64,000 nt of DNA from Adenophora triphylla var. japonica (lineage: Eukaryota > Streptophyta > Magnoliopsida > Asterales > Campanulaceae). The notes under the pieces are model-generated. The model made no database searches. It was not told where the DNA came from and saw nothing but the letters and a program-made list of their open reading frames with translations. Made by a program: the position numbers and the translations under genes. This document shows positions 10,628-21,475 of this stretch, piece by piece; position 1 is the stretch's first letter, and each line of letters opens with the position of its first letter. The stretch is taken from positions 266,494-330,493 of the forward strand of contig JAFEMH010002572.1 in NCBI GenBank assembly GCA_022495995.1, read 5' to 3'.

Positions 10628-11958
10628 CTAGTTGGGATCATTAAGTGCTTCTTCTATCTTCTTTGGTTCTATTTTTGAGACCATTGCAGAGGAGAATAGA
10701 CTGTGTTGCTCTTCCATACTCCTCAATTGGCCTCTAGTCATTCTTGGACCAAAAATATCACCAATCACATTTTCTATTGGGTGACCTCTAGCTGGTCTCA
10801 CTTCCCTTGGAAGGTCTTGCCTTACCGTTTCTTGTCTTAAGGTTTCTAAGGGAGGAGTAGAATCGGTTGAGGAAGGTGTGACTGATTGAGGGGATCGGTT
10901 AGGAGATGGTGAGGTTGACAGATGATGAGTTTCATGTTGATGTGAAGAAAAAGGTATATTATTTGAAATTGGTTCAGGTTCAGGTGGTGCAATAGGAACA
11001 TTGATAGAGGGACTAGCTGGTAATGGATCGGTCAAGGGATTTTGAGGATTGGTTTCTCTTCTGACTGATTGAGGGAAGAATGAGTCATCAACTAGGGTTC
11101 TATCGGTTACTCTACTTGGTAAGCATGAATTATGAGTTGGAGGTTGATTTGCATTGGAATTGGAGTTTTGATTGGAGTTAGAGTTGATGGATTCACCTGT
11201 CTCAAAAACACCTGAATCATTAGTACTATTTGGAGACTTGTCGGACTCTAGAAAATCAAATTCATCAAAAGTAACATGAACAGATTCAACAATTTTCAAC
11301 AAGCGTTTATTAAATACTCTAAAAGCCTTACTATGTTTGGCATAACCAACCAAGATACCTTCATCGGCTTTCTCATCAAATTTACCTCTGTATTCTTTAC
11401 TATTGTAAAGAACGTAACATTTGCAGCCGATTATCTTGAAGAAACCTATGTTGGGAATTTTGTCACGCCAAAGCTCATAAGGAGTCTTGTTGTGAAACTT
11501 GTTGATCAAAGACCGATTCTGAGTGAAGCATGCTGTGTTGATAGCTTCGACCCAAAAATACTTGGGTAGTATTGCTTCAGATATCATCATTTTCCCAGCC
11601 TTGATCAAAGTTCTTTTCTTCCTCTCAAAAACACCATTTTGTTGTGGTGTTCAAGCAGCTGAGAAGTTGTGATCAATTCTGTGATTATCACAGTACTGGG
11701 CAATGCCATTGTTCTTGAACTTCGTTCCATTGTCGGATCTCATACTGGTGATTTCACATTCCTTTTGAGTTTGAAGTGGACGAAAAAGCTTGGTGGCAAC
11801 TCCATAAGTGTCATCTTTGAGCTGAACGTTTCCACCCAAATATATCTTGAAAAGTCATCTACAACAACTAAGGCATATCTGCTTCCCCCTGAACTGGCAA
11901 TTGTTGTGGGGCCAAATAGATCCATATGTAGCAGTTGGAGGCACATAGATATGGACAT
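10628..11958 (-). pseudogene. Copia integrase and linker
   Basis: LQLLHMDLFGPT with RYALVVVDDFSRYIWV gives the first catalytic Asp region, and MRSDNGTKFKN the second. A stop-broken junction near 11650 leads to a long frame starting with an alternative codon at 11608: PKYFWVEAINTACFTQNRSL and PYELWRDKIPNIGFFKIIGC, then a Ser/Pro/Asn-rich linker before the RT. Several frame changes are needed. Confidence 0.85.
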
Positions 11959-12021
11959 GAAGGGCTTGCTTTGGAATGATATTTTATGTTGCTTTCCTAG
12001 CTGACATGCTCTACATTTCCT

Positions 12022-12530
12022 TCAATGATCAGCAGGCAGTTGAGGTAAGCCGGTGACCAAATTTGCATTGGCTAGCTTGGATAAATATTTGAAATTCAAG
12101 TGACTGAGTCTCTTGTGCCATAGCCATGAATTCTCACTGGTGTTCTTTGCTACAAAACAAAAATTAGTAACACTAGAAACAACATTTAAATTTATAGCAT
12201 ATATGTTACCTTTTCTTTGTCCAGTGAGGAGAGTTTCTTCGGTAGCAATGTTTTTGACATAACAGTTGGAAAAAGTAAAAACACAATGCATAACTTTATC
12301 ACAGAATTGTGATATGGAGAGAAGGTTATGTTTAAGACCATCCACCAAAGATACCTTCTGTACGGTAACTGTACCTCTTATGATGGATCCATAACCTACA
12401 ATTTTACCCTTTGCGTTGTCACCGAAGACAACTAGAGGACCTAATGCTTCTTCAATATCAGTAAGGAGATTAGCATGTCTAGTCTATGCCTTGAGTATCC
12501 ACTGTCCAGAATCCAAACATCCTTACTTGC
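12022..12530 (-). pseudogene. Copia protease end and GAG-pre-integrase domain
   Basis: At about 12515 the minus strand reads KDVWILDSGYSRH, corresponding to the WILDSGCSRHMTG active site of Copia proteases, with the Cys replaced by Tyr and the frame lost just after. The frame 12348-12022 has GLKHNLLSISQFCDK and SWLWHKRLSHLNFKYLSKLA, the GAG-pre-integrase signature. Confidence 0.82.
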
Positions 12531-12773
12531 ATCGGTTGAGGCCATAAAGCATTCCTAAAATAAAATAATAAGCTTATGGTCCCCCTTATTCTTTTGGGTC
12601 CAAAGAGTTAGTTCCTTTTTGGCAGCCATATCTGGCCACCACTTGAGCTTTGTGGTTCAGTGGGTCCAGATAGGTGGTTCAAGAGGCATTCATAAGCCTT
12701 GTGATAGTAATCTCCACAATTAACACATTTAATCGAAACATGCTATGAGGAGATGAGTTGACATTCGACTTAA

Positions 12774-14318
12774 TTACTGCTTCAGATGGCTTAGAAATTT
12801 GAGCATGAACAAATACCTTTGGAACAAAGGTGTTGGTTTTTCCTTTGTTGGCAGGTTGCTGGGGTTTGGAAATCCCTTTACCGATTGATGCAGCCTTACC
12901 GGTTCTGGAGGCAATGCCGGTGACAAATGTCTGACTGGTTGCACTTCCATGACCGATTTGAGCTGCTTTGTTACCAGTTGAGGTTTCTCAACCATCAATC
13001 TGACCAGCAATGTGAATACCAGCTTTGTTGTTACCATCACCAAGTGGGACATAGGGTCCTAACTTAGGATCAGCTACCTTAGTCCATTTGGACTTGTTCT
13101 TGTCAACCTTCTTGACCTTGATCTGTTCCTTCACTTTAGGGTAAGTAAGTGGAGCAGCACCAAAAGTACGAATAGTACTTTTCTTCAGCAGGTCTGATAG
13201 ACTGTCATCAAACTTATCCATTAGATTCTCAGTGAAAGACTTAATAACTGTCTTGTCTTTGCTGTCATTATTGCTGGAGTTAAATCCTAAATCAGATTGG
13301 TCATTATAAGACATTTGGTCTTGTTGGATTGTCTCAACAGCAGCCTTTGATTTACAATAAGAATCAATAGTCTTAGAGAGAGAATTGTTTCTTGAAACTA
13401 AATCAACAATTTGACTTAGACAAATATTGAGCCTATATGTGAGATCTTGATTTTCTTTTCTCAACTGATCTGACTCTTGTTTGTTTTCTTTCAAAACTTT
13501 TATCTCTGTTTTAAGAGTGTCATTTTCAGATGAGATTCTTTTAAAATCAGCAGCCATAACTTTGTGAACATTATTTAATTTTTCAAAATCAGAAAAGAGT
13601 TCAGTCATCACCTCTGCCATATCAGAATTTGACAAGTTAGGCATTGGGTCAACAGTTGGTTGATAGGTTGAGGATGATGGCTCAAAGTTAGGATCAAAAT
13701 TAGGTAAGGAGGATATCGGTTGGGAGCTTATGTCAGTTAAGGTTTTCTGGAATTGGATCAGTCGAGGTTCAAATACAAGTTGGGTTTTGAATTGAATCGG
13801 TTGGGCCTGGGTTTGAAAGGTCGATTGCATTAGTTGAATCAAAGGTCTGAGAGTAGGAGGGGTTTTGCTTTAACCATAGAGAGCTCCACCTGTACTTTGG
13901 ATTTTGAAGTTGTAGGGATTGTCAGCCCTTGGTATAGGTTCGTCATAATATGACAAGGGAGTTCTCAAAGGTGTGGTGGTGTCATTGTATGTGCTTGACT
14001 GGTCAGTGGCATGTCTATAGATTAGTGACTGTAAAGGAATGGGTCCAGATTCAGTTCCATCAAGAACTACAAAACTGACATCAGTATTTTCATCCGAGTC
14101 ATCAGTATTATCATCCTCTGAGTCGGTTTCAAACCAAACAGGCATAGCCTTCTCTGTTCCTTCCTCGGCTACTAAGCTTTTGGATCTGGGATTTTTCCTA
14201 AAGGGTTTCTTCCTAAGGAATTCATACTTAGGTTGAGGGCATTTAGAAGCAATATGGTCGGTTTTCTACAGTTGTAGCAAACAAACTCACCTTGGGCATT
14301 TTTGCCATCGGTTGAGGT
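12774..14318 (-). pseudogene. Copia gag C-terminal part: zinc knuckle plus long coiled-coil spacer
   Basis: The zinc knuckle begins FVCYNC near 14276, and the frame then slips; the His and final Cys lie in the next frame. It is followed by an acidic segment (ETDSEDDNTDDSDENTD) and a 284-codon frame (13842-12988). That frame has a probable coiled coil from about residue 95 to 170 with heptad-like L/I/K/E spacing (DFKRISSENDTLKTEIKVLK). The gag capsid-like part upstream is missing because the CACTA element starts at 14319. Confidence 0.7.
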
Positions 14319-14857
14319 CACTACAAGAAAACTGGCTTTTCGCGATTGCTTTTGGCGATGGCAAAAAAAGCAGTCGCGTTTGAGCATATAAGGAGATGGC
14401 CTTTGTGACTGCATTTAGTGCAGTCACATTAGGCTAGCGTGATGGCTAAGCAGTCACGGATGCCATCACATATTTGATTTTCCTTTGGCATCAAGAACGT
14501 AGTCCGGGCGCGGAAATGTGAAATTCTAACACGATTGTATTTTTAACAAAGGTGATGGCTTTAGCAATCGCGTTTTATAAAAATATTAAATTAAACAATT
14601 TAAAAATTGGATTTATCAAAAGCGATTGCATTAGCAATCGCGTTTTATAAAAATATTAAATTAAACAATTTAAAAATTGGATTTTTTTTAAAAGGCGACT
14701 GCTTTTGCAATCGCGTTATATATGAAAAAAATAAAATATTAAATTAAACCACTAGAAAAACCTTTTCTTTTCTCTCTGTTCCACGAGTGAAAAGTGAAAA
14801 CCCTTTTCTTTTCTTCTCATTCACGCTCGTGTTCTCTTCCTCCTCCTCTTCCTCTTC
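14319..14857 (+). mobile_element. CACTA terminus, second element (one end only)
   Basis: CACTACAAGAAAACTGGC at 14319 is a canonical CACTA tip. It is followed by subterminal GCGATTGC/GCAGTCGC motifs alternating in orientation. A ~58-bp block containing TTATAAAAATATTAAATTAA is tandemly duplicated (about 14573-14690). No inverted partner terminus was found before the next TE-like end at 14858, so this element is truncated or continues beyond it. Confidence 0.75.
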
Positions 14858-15120
14858 CACTAGTACAAATTGGATCTTAGGAAACACATCTTAGATGGCG
14901 CTTTTAAAAAACGCTATGTAAGATGTACACTTACATAGCACATCCACATTTTTAAATTTAATAATCAAGGGAAAAAAATAAATAAATAACTAATATAGTG
15001 CATATTAAGGAAGAGTTATCTTAATAAAAGCTTAAGTAGCGATTATTAGAAGCGCTTTAATAATAAACGCTTCCTAAGGAACGGGTCTTTCTATACTCCC
15101 TCCTGATTCCGCTTCGCCAT

Positions 15121-15166
<46 letters not shown>
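15121..15166 (+). repeat. (CT)n microsatellite
   Basis: About 20 CT dinucleotides lie just upstream of the gene-like region. CT-rich tracts are common in plant promoters and 5' leaders, which fits the transcribed orientation of the exons downstream. Confidence 0.9.
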
Positions 15167-15499
15167 ATGTCTACTCAGTGGCAGGAAGTGATCCCCCAAA
15201 GCAACTTCTAATCCTAATCCGTGACTTCGCTTCTGAAAAATCTCAAAGAGGTAAGTTTTCCTAATCTCCTTCACATTATTCTCTTGGTTTCCCTAGAAAA
15301 TTTGAAACAAAAATACGTTCGTTTGTGGTTCTTCGTTTTGTCAATCTCATTTGAAATTTTTCGATCGATTTCCTCTTATTTCAAGTATTTTCTCGCTAAT
15401 CGAAATTATGATATTTGGATTGATTGAATGAGTATGTTCCGGCACTCACAATTCCACCATTGCAGAGCAGGGAACCACAAGAAGTAGATTCAAGAGCTG

Positions 15500-16110
15500 G
15501 AGGTGGAGCTGGCCTCAAATTTAGAACTCGAACAAGCTAAGCGTTTGAAAGATAGTGTTGAACAAGAGCTTAAAGGACATGAAGTCGAGTTGGCTGTTAA
15601 TGATGCTTCTATTCAATCCCTAGAGGTTTTAATCACACAATTTTTATGATATCGTCTTCTTTATTTACTCTGCTTGATCGTATGCCTAAATAAAACTGGT
15701 GTGATTAATAGTTAATTTATTACAAACTGTCAAGTCTGTTTTGATTGAATGTCCTCATGTGATTTGGCATTTGAACGATGATTCGCAGTCTAGGATTTCT
15801 ATGATTCAGGATGAGGTTTCAACAGTTGGATCTGATTTAGAGGCTCTCAAGGTGCTAAATAGAATAAATTCAATCACTATTTGCTTGTCATTTCACCTTA
15901 TTACGCACTACTGATGTTTGTCTTTTTTAACTGCATAAACCTTTATGTCTGTATTGATTGCAGAATGAAGAAGCTGCGTTATGGTACAGTCCTCTAATTA
16001 CGGTATTAATACTATGAAGTCTGCTAGCAATAAAATTATTCTAATTTATTCCTTATTGTTATGCAGTGACCAGTTTATTGGCAAAATGTTTGAGTTGAAT
16101 GCAGAAATAA
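15500..16110 (+). pseudogene. Coiled-coil gene fragment, several small exons, identity unknown
   Basis: Exon-like segments with GT/AG borders encode a Leu/Glu-rich helix. They are ELEVELASNLELEQAKRLKD..DASIQSLE (ending near 15626), SRISMIQDEVSTVGSDLEAL (15789-15851), NEEAAL (from 15962), and DQFIGKMFELNAEIR (near 16076-16110). A further possible exon at about 16578-16640 reads LDLGLSSDHKVLSNEQYLIS. The first segment is preceded by a stop in frame, so the copy is probably not coding. The pattern suggests a parallel coiled coil. I could not assign a family. Confidence 0.5.
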
Positions 16111-16344
16111 GGTACTTCATCATTTGCGAGGTCATATCTCATTTCTGATATTGTTTACTTTTAGTTACTAGCTTCATCTTATCATGCGATTGTTTATTAG
16201 TCTTATTAATCTTAATGATCTCTTATTAAAGCCGCTTTCTCTTTAACTATGAAGTTTGATTAATAGTCAGATGTTCCAGCATAGGAAATCTAATCTTGTT
16301 TACAGATTATAATCAACTCTATATTGTAAGAGGGACCAATTATT

Positions 16345-16552
16345 TCTTCTTCCATCCCGAAATGAGTGTCTATTTTAACATTGAGAGAGATTTTGGAAAA
16401 AAAGCAAACGACTTTCTATATGCAGTTTTAGTTGAATATACATAAGTATTCTTACTTGCTGTAGTATTACTAGTGTACATTGGAATATGATATTTGTTGA
16501 AGGTAAATTTAGTAACTTCTTGAAATGGACACTCATTTTGGGACGGAGTAGT
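16345..16552. mobile_element. Stowaway-like MITE in an intron
   Basis: The left end CATCCCGAAATGAGTGTCTA and the right end GGACACTCATTTTGGGACGG form an imperfect terminal inverted repeat of about 26 bp around a ~208-bp AT-rich body. The ends resemble the CTCCRTCCC terminus of Stowaway/mariner MITEs. It lies between exon-like segments of the coiled-coil fragment. Confidence 0.7.
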
Positions 16553-16639
16553 ACTTTTTGACTTTGTCTGTCACAGATTTAGATTTAGGCCTTTCTAGTG
16601 ATCACAAAGTCCTCAGCAATGAGCAGTACCTTATTTCCG

Positions 16640-17075
16640 AGGTCTGTTAATCTGCTATACCTTCTGTTAATCTGCTATTCCTGACACCTTCTAGCTAAAC
16701 AGACATAACTCATTCTAGACAAACCAAACGACAACCCGATTGAAGCGTATGAAACTAGACTCATAGGGCTTTCCAACCATATGTGTCCCATGGGCTGGTT
16801 CTCTACCAATCAAAACAGTTTATTATTTAAAGTTGACCCATCTGCAGGAACTTTCTGTTGGAAAATGGACAGTGTTGTCTGGACTTCTTGGGCCATTTCC
16901 TCTTCTATTAATTGGGCCACTTCATTTGGATCAGTTAATCTGCTATGCCCTGTTTGTTAACCACGCGGTCGATAGAACTGTTTTTACTTATTTGGGATTC
17001 TTCTTTTTGATACCTTCTGTTAATCTGCTATGCCCTGTTAAGAGTTCAGTTAATCTGATATGCCTTGTTCTTGTT
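16640..17075 (+). repeat. Dispersed GTTAATCTGCTAT repeats
   Basis: At least five copies of (C)GTTAATCTG(C/A)TAT lie near 16644, 16662, 16934, 17019 and 17047, several followed by GCCCTGTT or ACCTT. They lie in apparently intronic sequence between the two captured fragments. No role is inferred. Confidence 0.6.
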
Positions 17076-17451
17076 CTGCTGGTGGATGTTCCAATTAATA
17101 CCTGGGCCAATTTGAAGGGTCAGATGTAGTACGCCTTCCAAACAATAGCATATTCCTGCAGAAAACTGTTTCTAACGAGAGTTTTACACTAAAGGGTCAG
17201 ATGTAGTACACGAAGTTCAGTTTCTAATTTATCTCTTGTTTTGATTGTTTCCCTGGCATGGCCTATGACTATTTGTTTGACACTAACGAGAGTGATGAAT
17301 TCAAAGTTGCGTGTTTTTATATTATGAATATTTCTTTTATATTATTTTGCATCCTAGGCATGCTCTAGTTTCTGAATTTATTCTTGTATCCTTTTTGTTT
17401 GCATCACGTTTCTCAGGATCTTATATGTTGCTTGTTTTGTGGAATGTTTAG

Positions 17452-17780
17452 GTCTGTAAAAGATCGCTGACCAATACTCAGAATGGTCTGAGCATGCCAG
17501 CTGTGCAGAGTTTTGTTTGAGCTGAGATACTGCCTAGTGGATACCTGATTAGACCTTGTGAAGGAGGTGGATCTATCATTCACATTGTTGATCACATGAA
17601 TTTGGAGGTAAAATCATTGTTTTTCAAGTGATTGATCTAGTTCTTCTGATTATTTCATAGACCGATTGATCCAATTGTTGTGGGAAATTTTGGAATATTG
17701 GCTAGGCATGGAGTGTACCTGAAGTGTTGCACCCATTGTATGAATCACCTACAGTGCTTGCTCAGAAAACAACAATGATG
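17452..17780 (+). pseudogene. HD-ZIP III transcription factor fragment (START domain, two exons)
   Basis: Exon 17452-17607 encodes RSLTNTQNGLSMPAVQSFV, then an in-frame TGA, then AEILPSGYLIRPCEGGGSII and HIVDHMNLE. Exon 17706-17780 encodes AWSVPEVLHPLYESPTVLAQ plus KTTMM. This is the START lipid-binding domain of class III HD-ZIP proteins (REVOLUTA/PHB/ATHB-8/15 type), with an intron where these genes are expected to have one. The TGA replaces the Arg of the usual VRAE. No homeodomain, leucine zipper or MEKHLA region is present, so it is a fragment copied at the DNA level. Confidence 0.85.
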
Positions 17781-18740
17781 GTAAGAAAATTTTATTTTCT
17801 AATTTGTGTTGACAACCATATTATGGTAAACATGATCTGAGACGGATGGGAATGGAGTCTGTCTTATCTCCACGACCAGGTAGCTTACTTTCTCCTAATT
17901 TAGTTTCTAGTTATGATAGAAGTTGGTCCTACCTCTGCCCTCAATCTTGGACTCATCTTCTGTTCCTCCAGGTGAGTCTTCATTTTCTTAACCTGCCTGC
18001 TTTCAATCATAAATCTGCCCATTTTCTACTTGACTCCTCTATTAAAATATGCAATGGATAGAAGACAACATTCACAACTTCTTTTTTTTTCTTTTAGTAA
18101 CCTTGAAATCTCAGTTCATTTCTTTTTCACTTTATTCAGGTGCTTGAATTCTAGAATGTGTTTCACTAGTCTCTGGTGGTTCGTCTGATGCTAGCACAGA
18201 AGGTCCTGCACAAGTGTTCTTGGTGGAGCACTTACTTCTCTCGTGCTTTCTTTTTAATCTCAAAAATTGAAATCAAATAACAAAAAAGAAATGTTAAAAG
18301 AATTTGATAAAGAAATAGAGAGAAGGAAAAAAGATTTTGTCACATCCAATTTTGCAATGTCTAGTCTCGAGGAGCCTCTTCGTCTGATGCTAGCACAGTA
18401 GGCTGATGTATTTTCTTGACAAACCCTAGTTTCTAGGAACAAGTGTAAGTTGATTGTTGTTTTTAGATTAACCTGATAGGATGATACATTTTCTTGACAA
18501 ACCTAGTAGGTTGATTTTTTTTGAGCCAAGGACCCAAAGGCCCACCTTTCAAACCAATAACCCATTTTAACCCATTTGAGATTAAAATCCCAAATAAACC
18601 CGAGGGCCCAACAAGAGATAACGGAGCTAACAGAGGGAAAGGATGTTAATTCCCTAAAATCTCTCAGTGATTTCCCGTAATCAAATTGTAATCCAAACAT
18701 CAATTCCGGGCAAAATCAAACACAATTCCACGCGAGTGAA
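17781..18740. other. Region between HD-ZIP III fragment and Ulp1-like gene
   Basis: No gene is recognised. TCGTCTGATGCTAGCACAG occurs near 18181 and again near 18380. ATTTTCTTGACAAACC occurs near 18410 and again near 18488. These indicate a local duplication of about 80-200 bp. The segment from about 18520 probably forms the upstream region of the next gene. Confidence 0.5.
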
Positions 18741-19009
18741 GTCATCGGCGAAGAGATTGAAGCTCGACTCTGATAACCTCCGTTCTAGATTTGCGTAATT
18801 CCGATTTTGTAAGGTATGTTTTAACTTTTTTTTTTAATTGAAATTCATTTTTGACCGTGTTCATCAATTGATAGAATATGTTGTTGCTGAATTAGGTTAT
18901 AAAATTTTTTTAACAATTTTTTGAATAAAAAAAATTATTTCATTACCCATTCAAACCTAAATTGAATTTTGACCTTGTTCATCAATTGTGAGAAAAGGAC
19001 TTTATCAGG

Positions 19010-19850
19010 TCTTATAGACAGTGGTATAGGACCTGTCATTGTGTGAAAAAATTTGTTTCGAGACACTTGATTTATTGTTTTTTGTGAATAACAATGTGGC
19101 AAATGGTATGGGACCTGACAACATCATATACACAGATATAAGACCTTTAATTGGTCCTATATCAACTGGTATAGGACCTGACAACATCAACTACACAGAT
19201 ATAAGCCCTTTGAATGGTCTTATAGCAACTGTTATAGGACCTGGCAACATCAAATACACAACTAAAAGAACTTTAAATGGTCCTATAACAAGTGTATACT
19301 ACTGTCTATAAGACCTGATAAACTCCCTTTCTAACAAAGCTGTAAAAGGTCTTTGTATACGGCTGAGTCATTTAAAGCTATAGGACCATTCAAAGCTATA
19401 GGACCTTTGAATGGTCCTATAGCAAGTGGTATAGGACCTGGCAACTTCATTTTGATTGTGTTTGTTGATGTGTTATATGATCTGTAACAGGTCTTATAAC
19501 AATTGCTATAGGACCTGTTCTAGTGTTTATATGATTCTGAGTTAACATGCTTCATTTTGTTTGCGATTATTTATGTGGCAGAGGACCTGTTATAGGTCCT
19601 ATAACCTTTGCTATAGGACATGTTATAGTGTGCATTTGATTTGGAGATGATTTGATTCAGTTTGATTGTTTGATGATGTGGTATATGACTTGCAATAGGT
19701 CATATACCCCTTGCTAAAGGATCTGTTGTAGTGTGCATATGATTTTGAGGCAAATTTCTTCATTATATTTTTTATTATTAATGTGACAGAGGACCTGTTC
19801 CAGGTCCTATAACCTTTGCTATAGGACCTGCTCTATTTTGCTTTTTGATT
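19010..19850. repeat. GGTCCTATA palindromic repeat array, intron 1
   Basis: Repeated imperfect palindromes have arms GGTCCTATA and TATAGGACC separated by 6-9 bp such as CAACTGG. Copies are joined by TGACAACATCATATACACAGA-like or ATTCAAAGGTCTTATAGC-like linkers. About a dozen full or half copies fall in this intron of the Ulp1-like gene. Confidence 0.85.
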
Positions 19851-21069
19851 TGGATGTGCCTTGATCCAGTAACAATTGTTATATAAAATCATGTATATAT
19901 GAATTGTCCTTGTTTGTGGCTTATGTTTTATTTTTGTTTTTGTATGAAAAGGTGGAAAAATACAATGTCTCCAGATAAGAGAATAACACGTATGCAAACA
20001 GGAAAATCAAGTGAAGATGAACCAAGAAGATCGCCAGATGTTACACTCGTCTCAAGATAAGAGAATAGTACGTTACTCACCAAAGAAATCAACGTAACCA
20101 AAAAACCAAAGCAAAAGGTACCACCAAAAGTGCAAAGGGACCGACTGATCCCTTGTTTCGCATCAAACCTCCATTCTATATCATCTATCCCGTCGTGGTT
20201 GATTTAAGGGAAACTCATCCGGACAAAGTTGAAGATATCACCTTTCTTCGACCTATTCAATGCTATAAACTCAAACAGAGATGTGAACTTAAGGAAAATG
20301 GACTCAACAATCGAAGATTTGATCAGATGCTACAAGCCAAAAGAAAAGAAATTTTTGCTGGGTAAAGTTTTGGTTGCGTTGAGTGCAAGTGATGTATCAA
20401 CTATATTCGGGGTTGTTTCTGGAAGTGTATTGATTGATATGAAGAAGAAACGGGATAGGCACTCACTTGGGATAGTTGAGAGGCTTTTCCCCAACTGTAA
20501 AGCCAATGAAATAACAATGAAAAAGGTGAAGGACAACTTGAGAAGGCTAGTCACTAGTGATAGAGAGGTTGATATTGGAGACGTGGTGAGATTGCTAAAT
20601 CTCATAGCATTGGGTTCTGTATTCTTTGCTTCAAAGGGAGAGGTGATGTCTCCTGGATTTTTATATTACGTGGATTATTTGGAAAGCATGAAGAGTTATG
20701 ATTGGTCAACAGCGATTGTAGAGAACTTGATTCAGTCTCTAGATGAGAAATATAAATCACCGATCCTCGTTGTTGGCTGTGCATCAATCTTACCGGTAAT
20801 ATCATTTTAAAATTATATCTCTAATTTTATTTTAGTTACTATTATTTACTATAAGTAAAATTATATATGAATGATCATATTTGTCTTTATTTTGTAAATG
20901 TAGTATTGGTTTAACGAGCACACGAAGGTGTTCAATGAAACAATAGACTTGCTTCCAAGGTGCATGAAGTGGGAAGTGTCAAAGACAATTGCCAATTTCA
21001 AGGATATTATCAAAAACTTGAGAAGTGATCAGGTATAAAACACGTTGACGATGTTATGTGGTAAATTTT

Positions 21070-21475
21070 TTAGTGATATCATGTCCTACACCAGTTGCTA
21101 TAGGACCATTCATAGTGTTGTCATGTCCTATACCAGTTGATATAGGACCATTCAATGTCTTATAGCATTGGTATATGATTTTTTGAGGTCCTATATCACT
21201 TGATATAGGACCATTCAAAGGTCTTTTAGCTACGTATATGAGGTTGTTAAGTCCTATACCAGTTGATATAAGACCATTCATAGTCTTGTCATGTCCTATA
21301 CCAGTTGCTATACCATTTGTTATAGGACCATTCAATGGTCTTATAGCTGTCTATATTATGTTATCAGGTCCTATAGCATTTGCTATAGGACCATTCAAAG
21401 GTCTTATAGCAAATGTATGGGGTGTTAGTAGTTCTTATAGTACATGTATTCAGGTCTTATATCACTTGTTATCGT
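21070..21475. repeat. GGTCCTATA palindromic repeat array, third intron
   Basis: About six units have a period near 60-75 bp: (G)GTCCTATACCAGTTGNTATAGGACC-like palindrome, then ATTCAATGGTCTTATAGC, then a TATATGAGGTTGT-like spacer. The array fills most of the intron 21033-21511. Confidence 0.85.

Larger units (their letters stand above)
9256..14318 (-). pseudogene. Ty1/Copia gag-pol polyprotein, decayed and 5'-truncated
   Basis: The domains run in Copia order on the minus strand: gag zinc knuckle and a long coiled-coil spacer (14318-12774), protease DSG (~12515), GAG-pre-integrase (12348-12022), integrase (11958-10628), reverse transcriptase (10390-9913) and RNase H, ending QLADILTKPLDIKRFEF...*. 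Frameshifts and small deletions occur throughout. The 5' end of gag is removed by the CACTA terminus at 14319. The spacer between zinc knuckle and protease is unusually long. Confidence 0.88.
14858..18500 (+). mobile_element. Candidate Pack-type CACTA element carrying gene fragments
   Basis: CACTAGTACAAATTGGATCT at 14858 has the form of another CACTA tip. It is followed by small inverted motifs (GGCGCTTTT, AAGCGCTTTAATAA). From about 15120 the sequence becomes gene-like: a CT-rich leader, then exons with good splice signals from at least two unrelated genes (15500-16110 and 17452-17780). A transposon end followed by intron-containing fragments of different genes is the usual form of Pack-type capture. 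The right end was not identified, so the limit is approximate and the element remains a candidate. Confidence 0.45.

Noticed and set aside
16833..17129. 98-codon hydrophobic ORF
   Set aside because: Lies in apparent intron between captured fragments and spans the GTTAATCTG repeats; no homology recognised.
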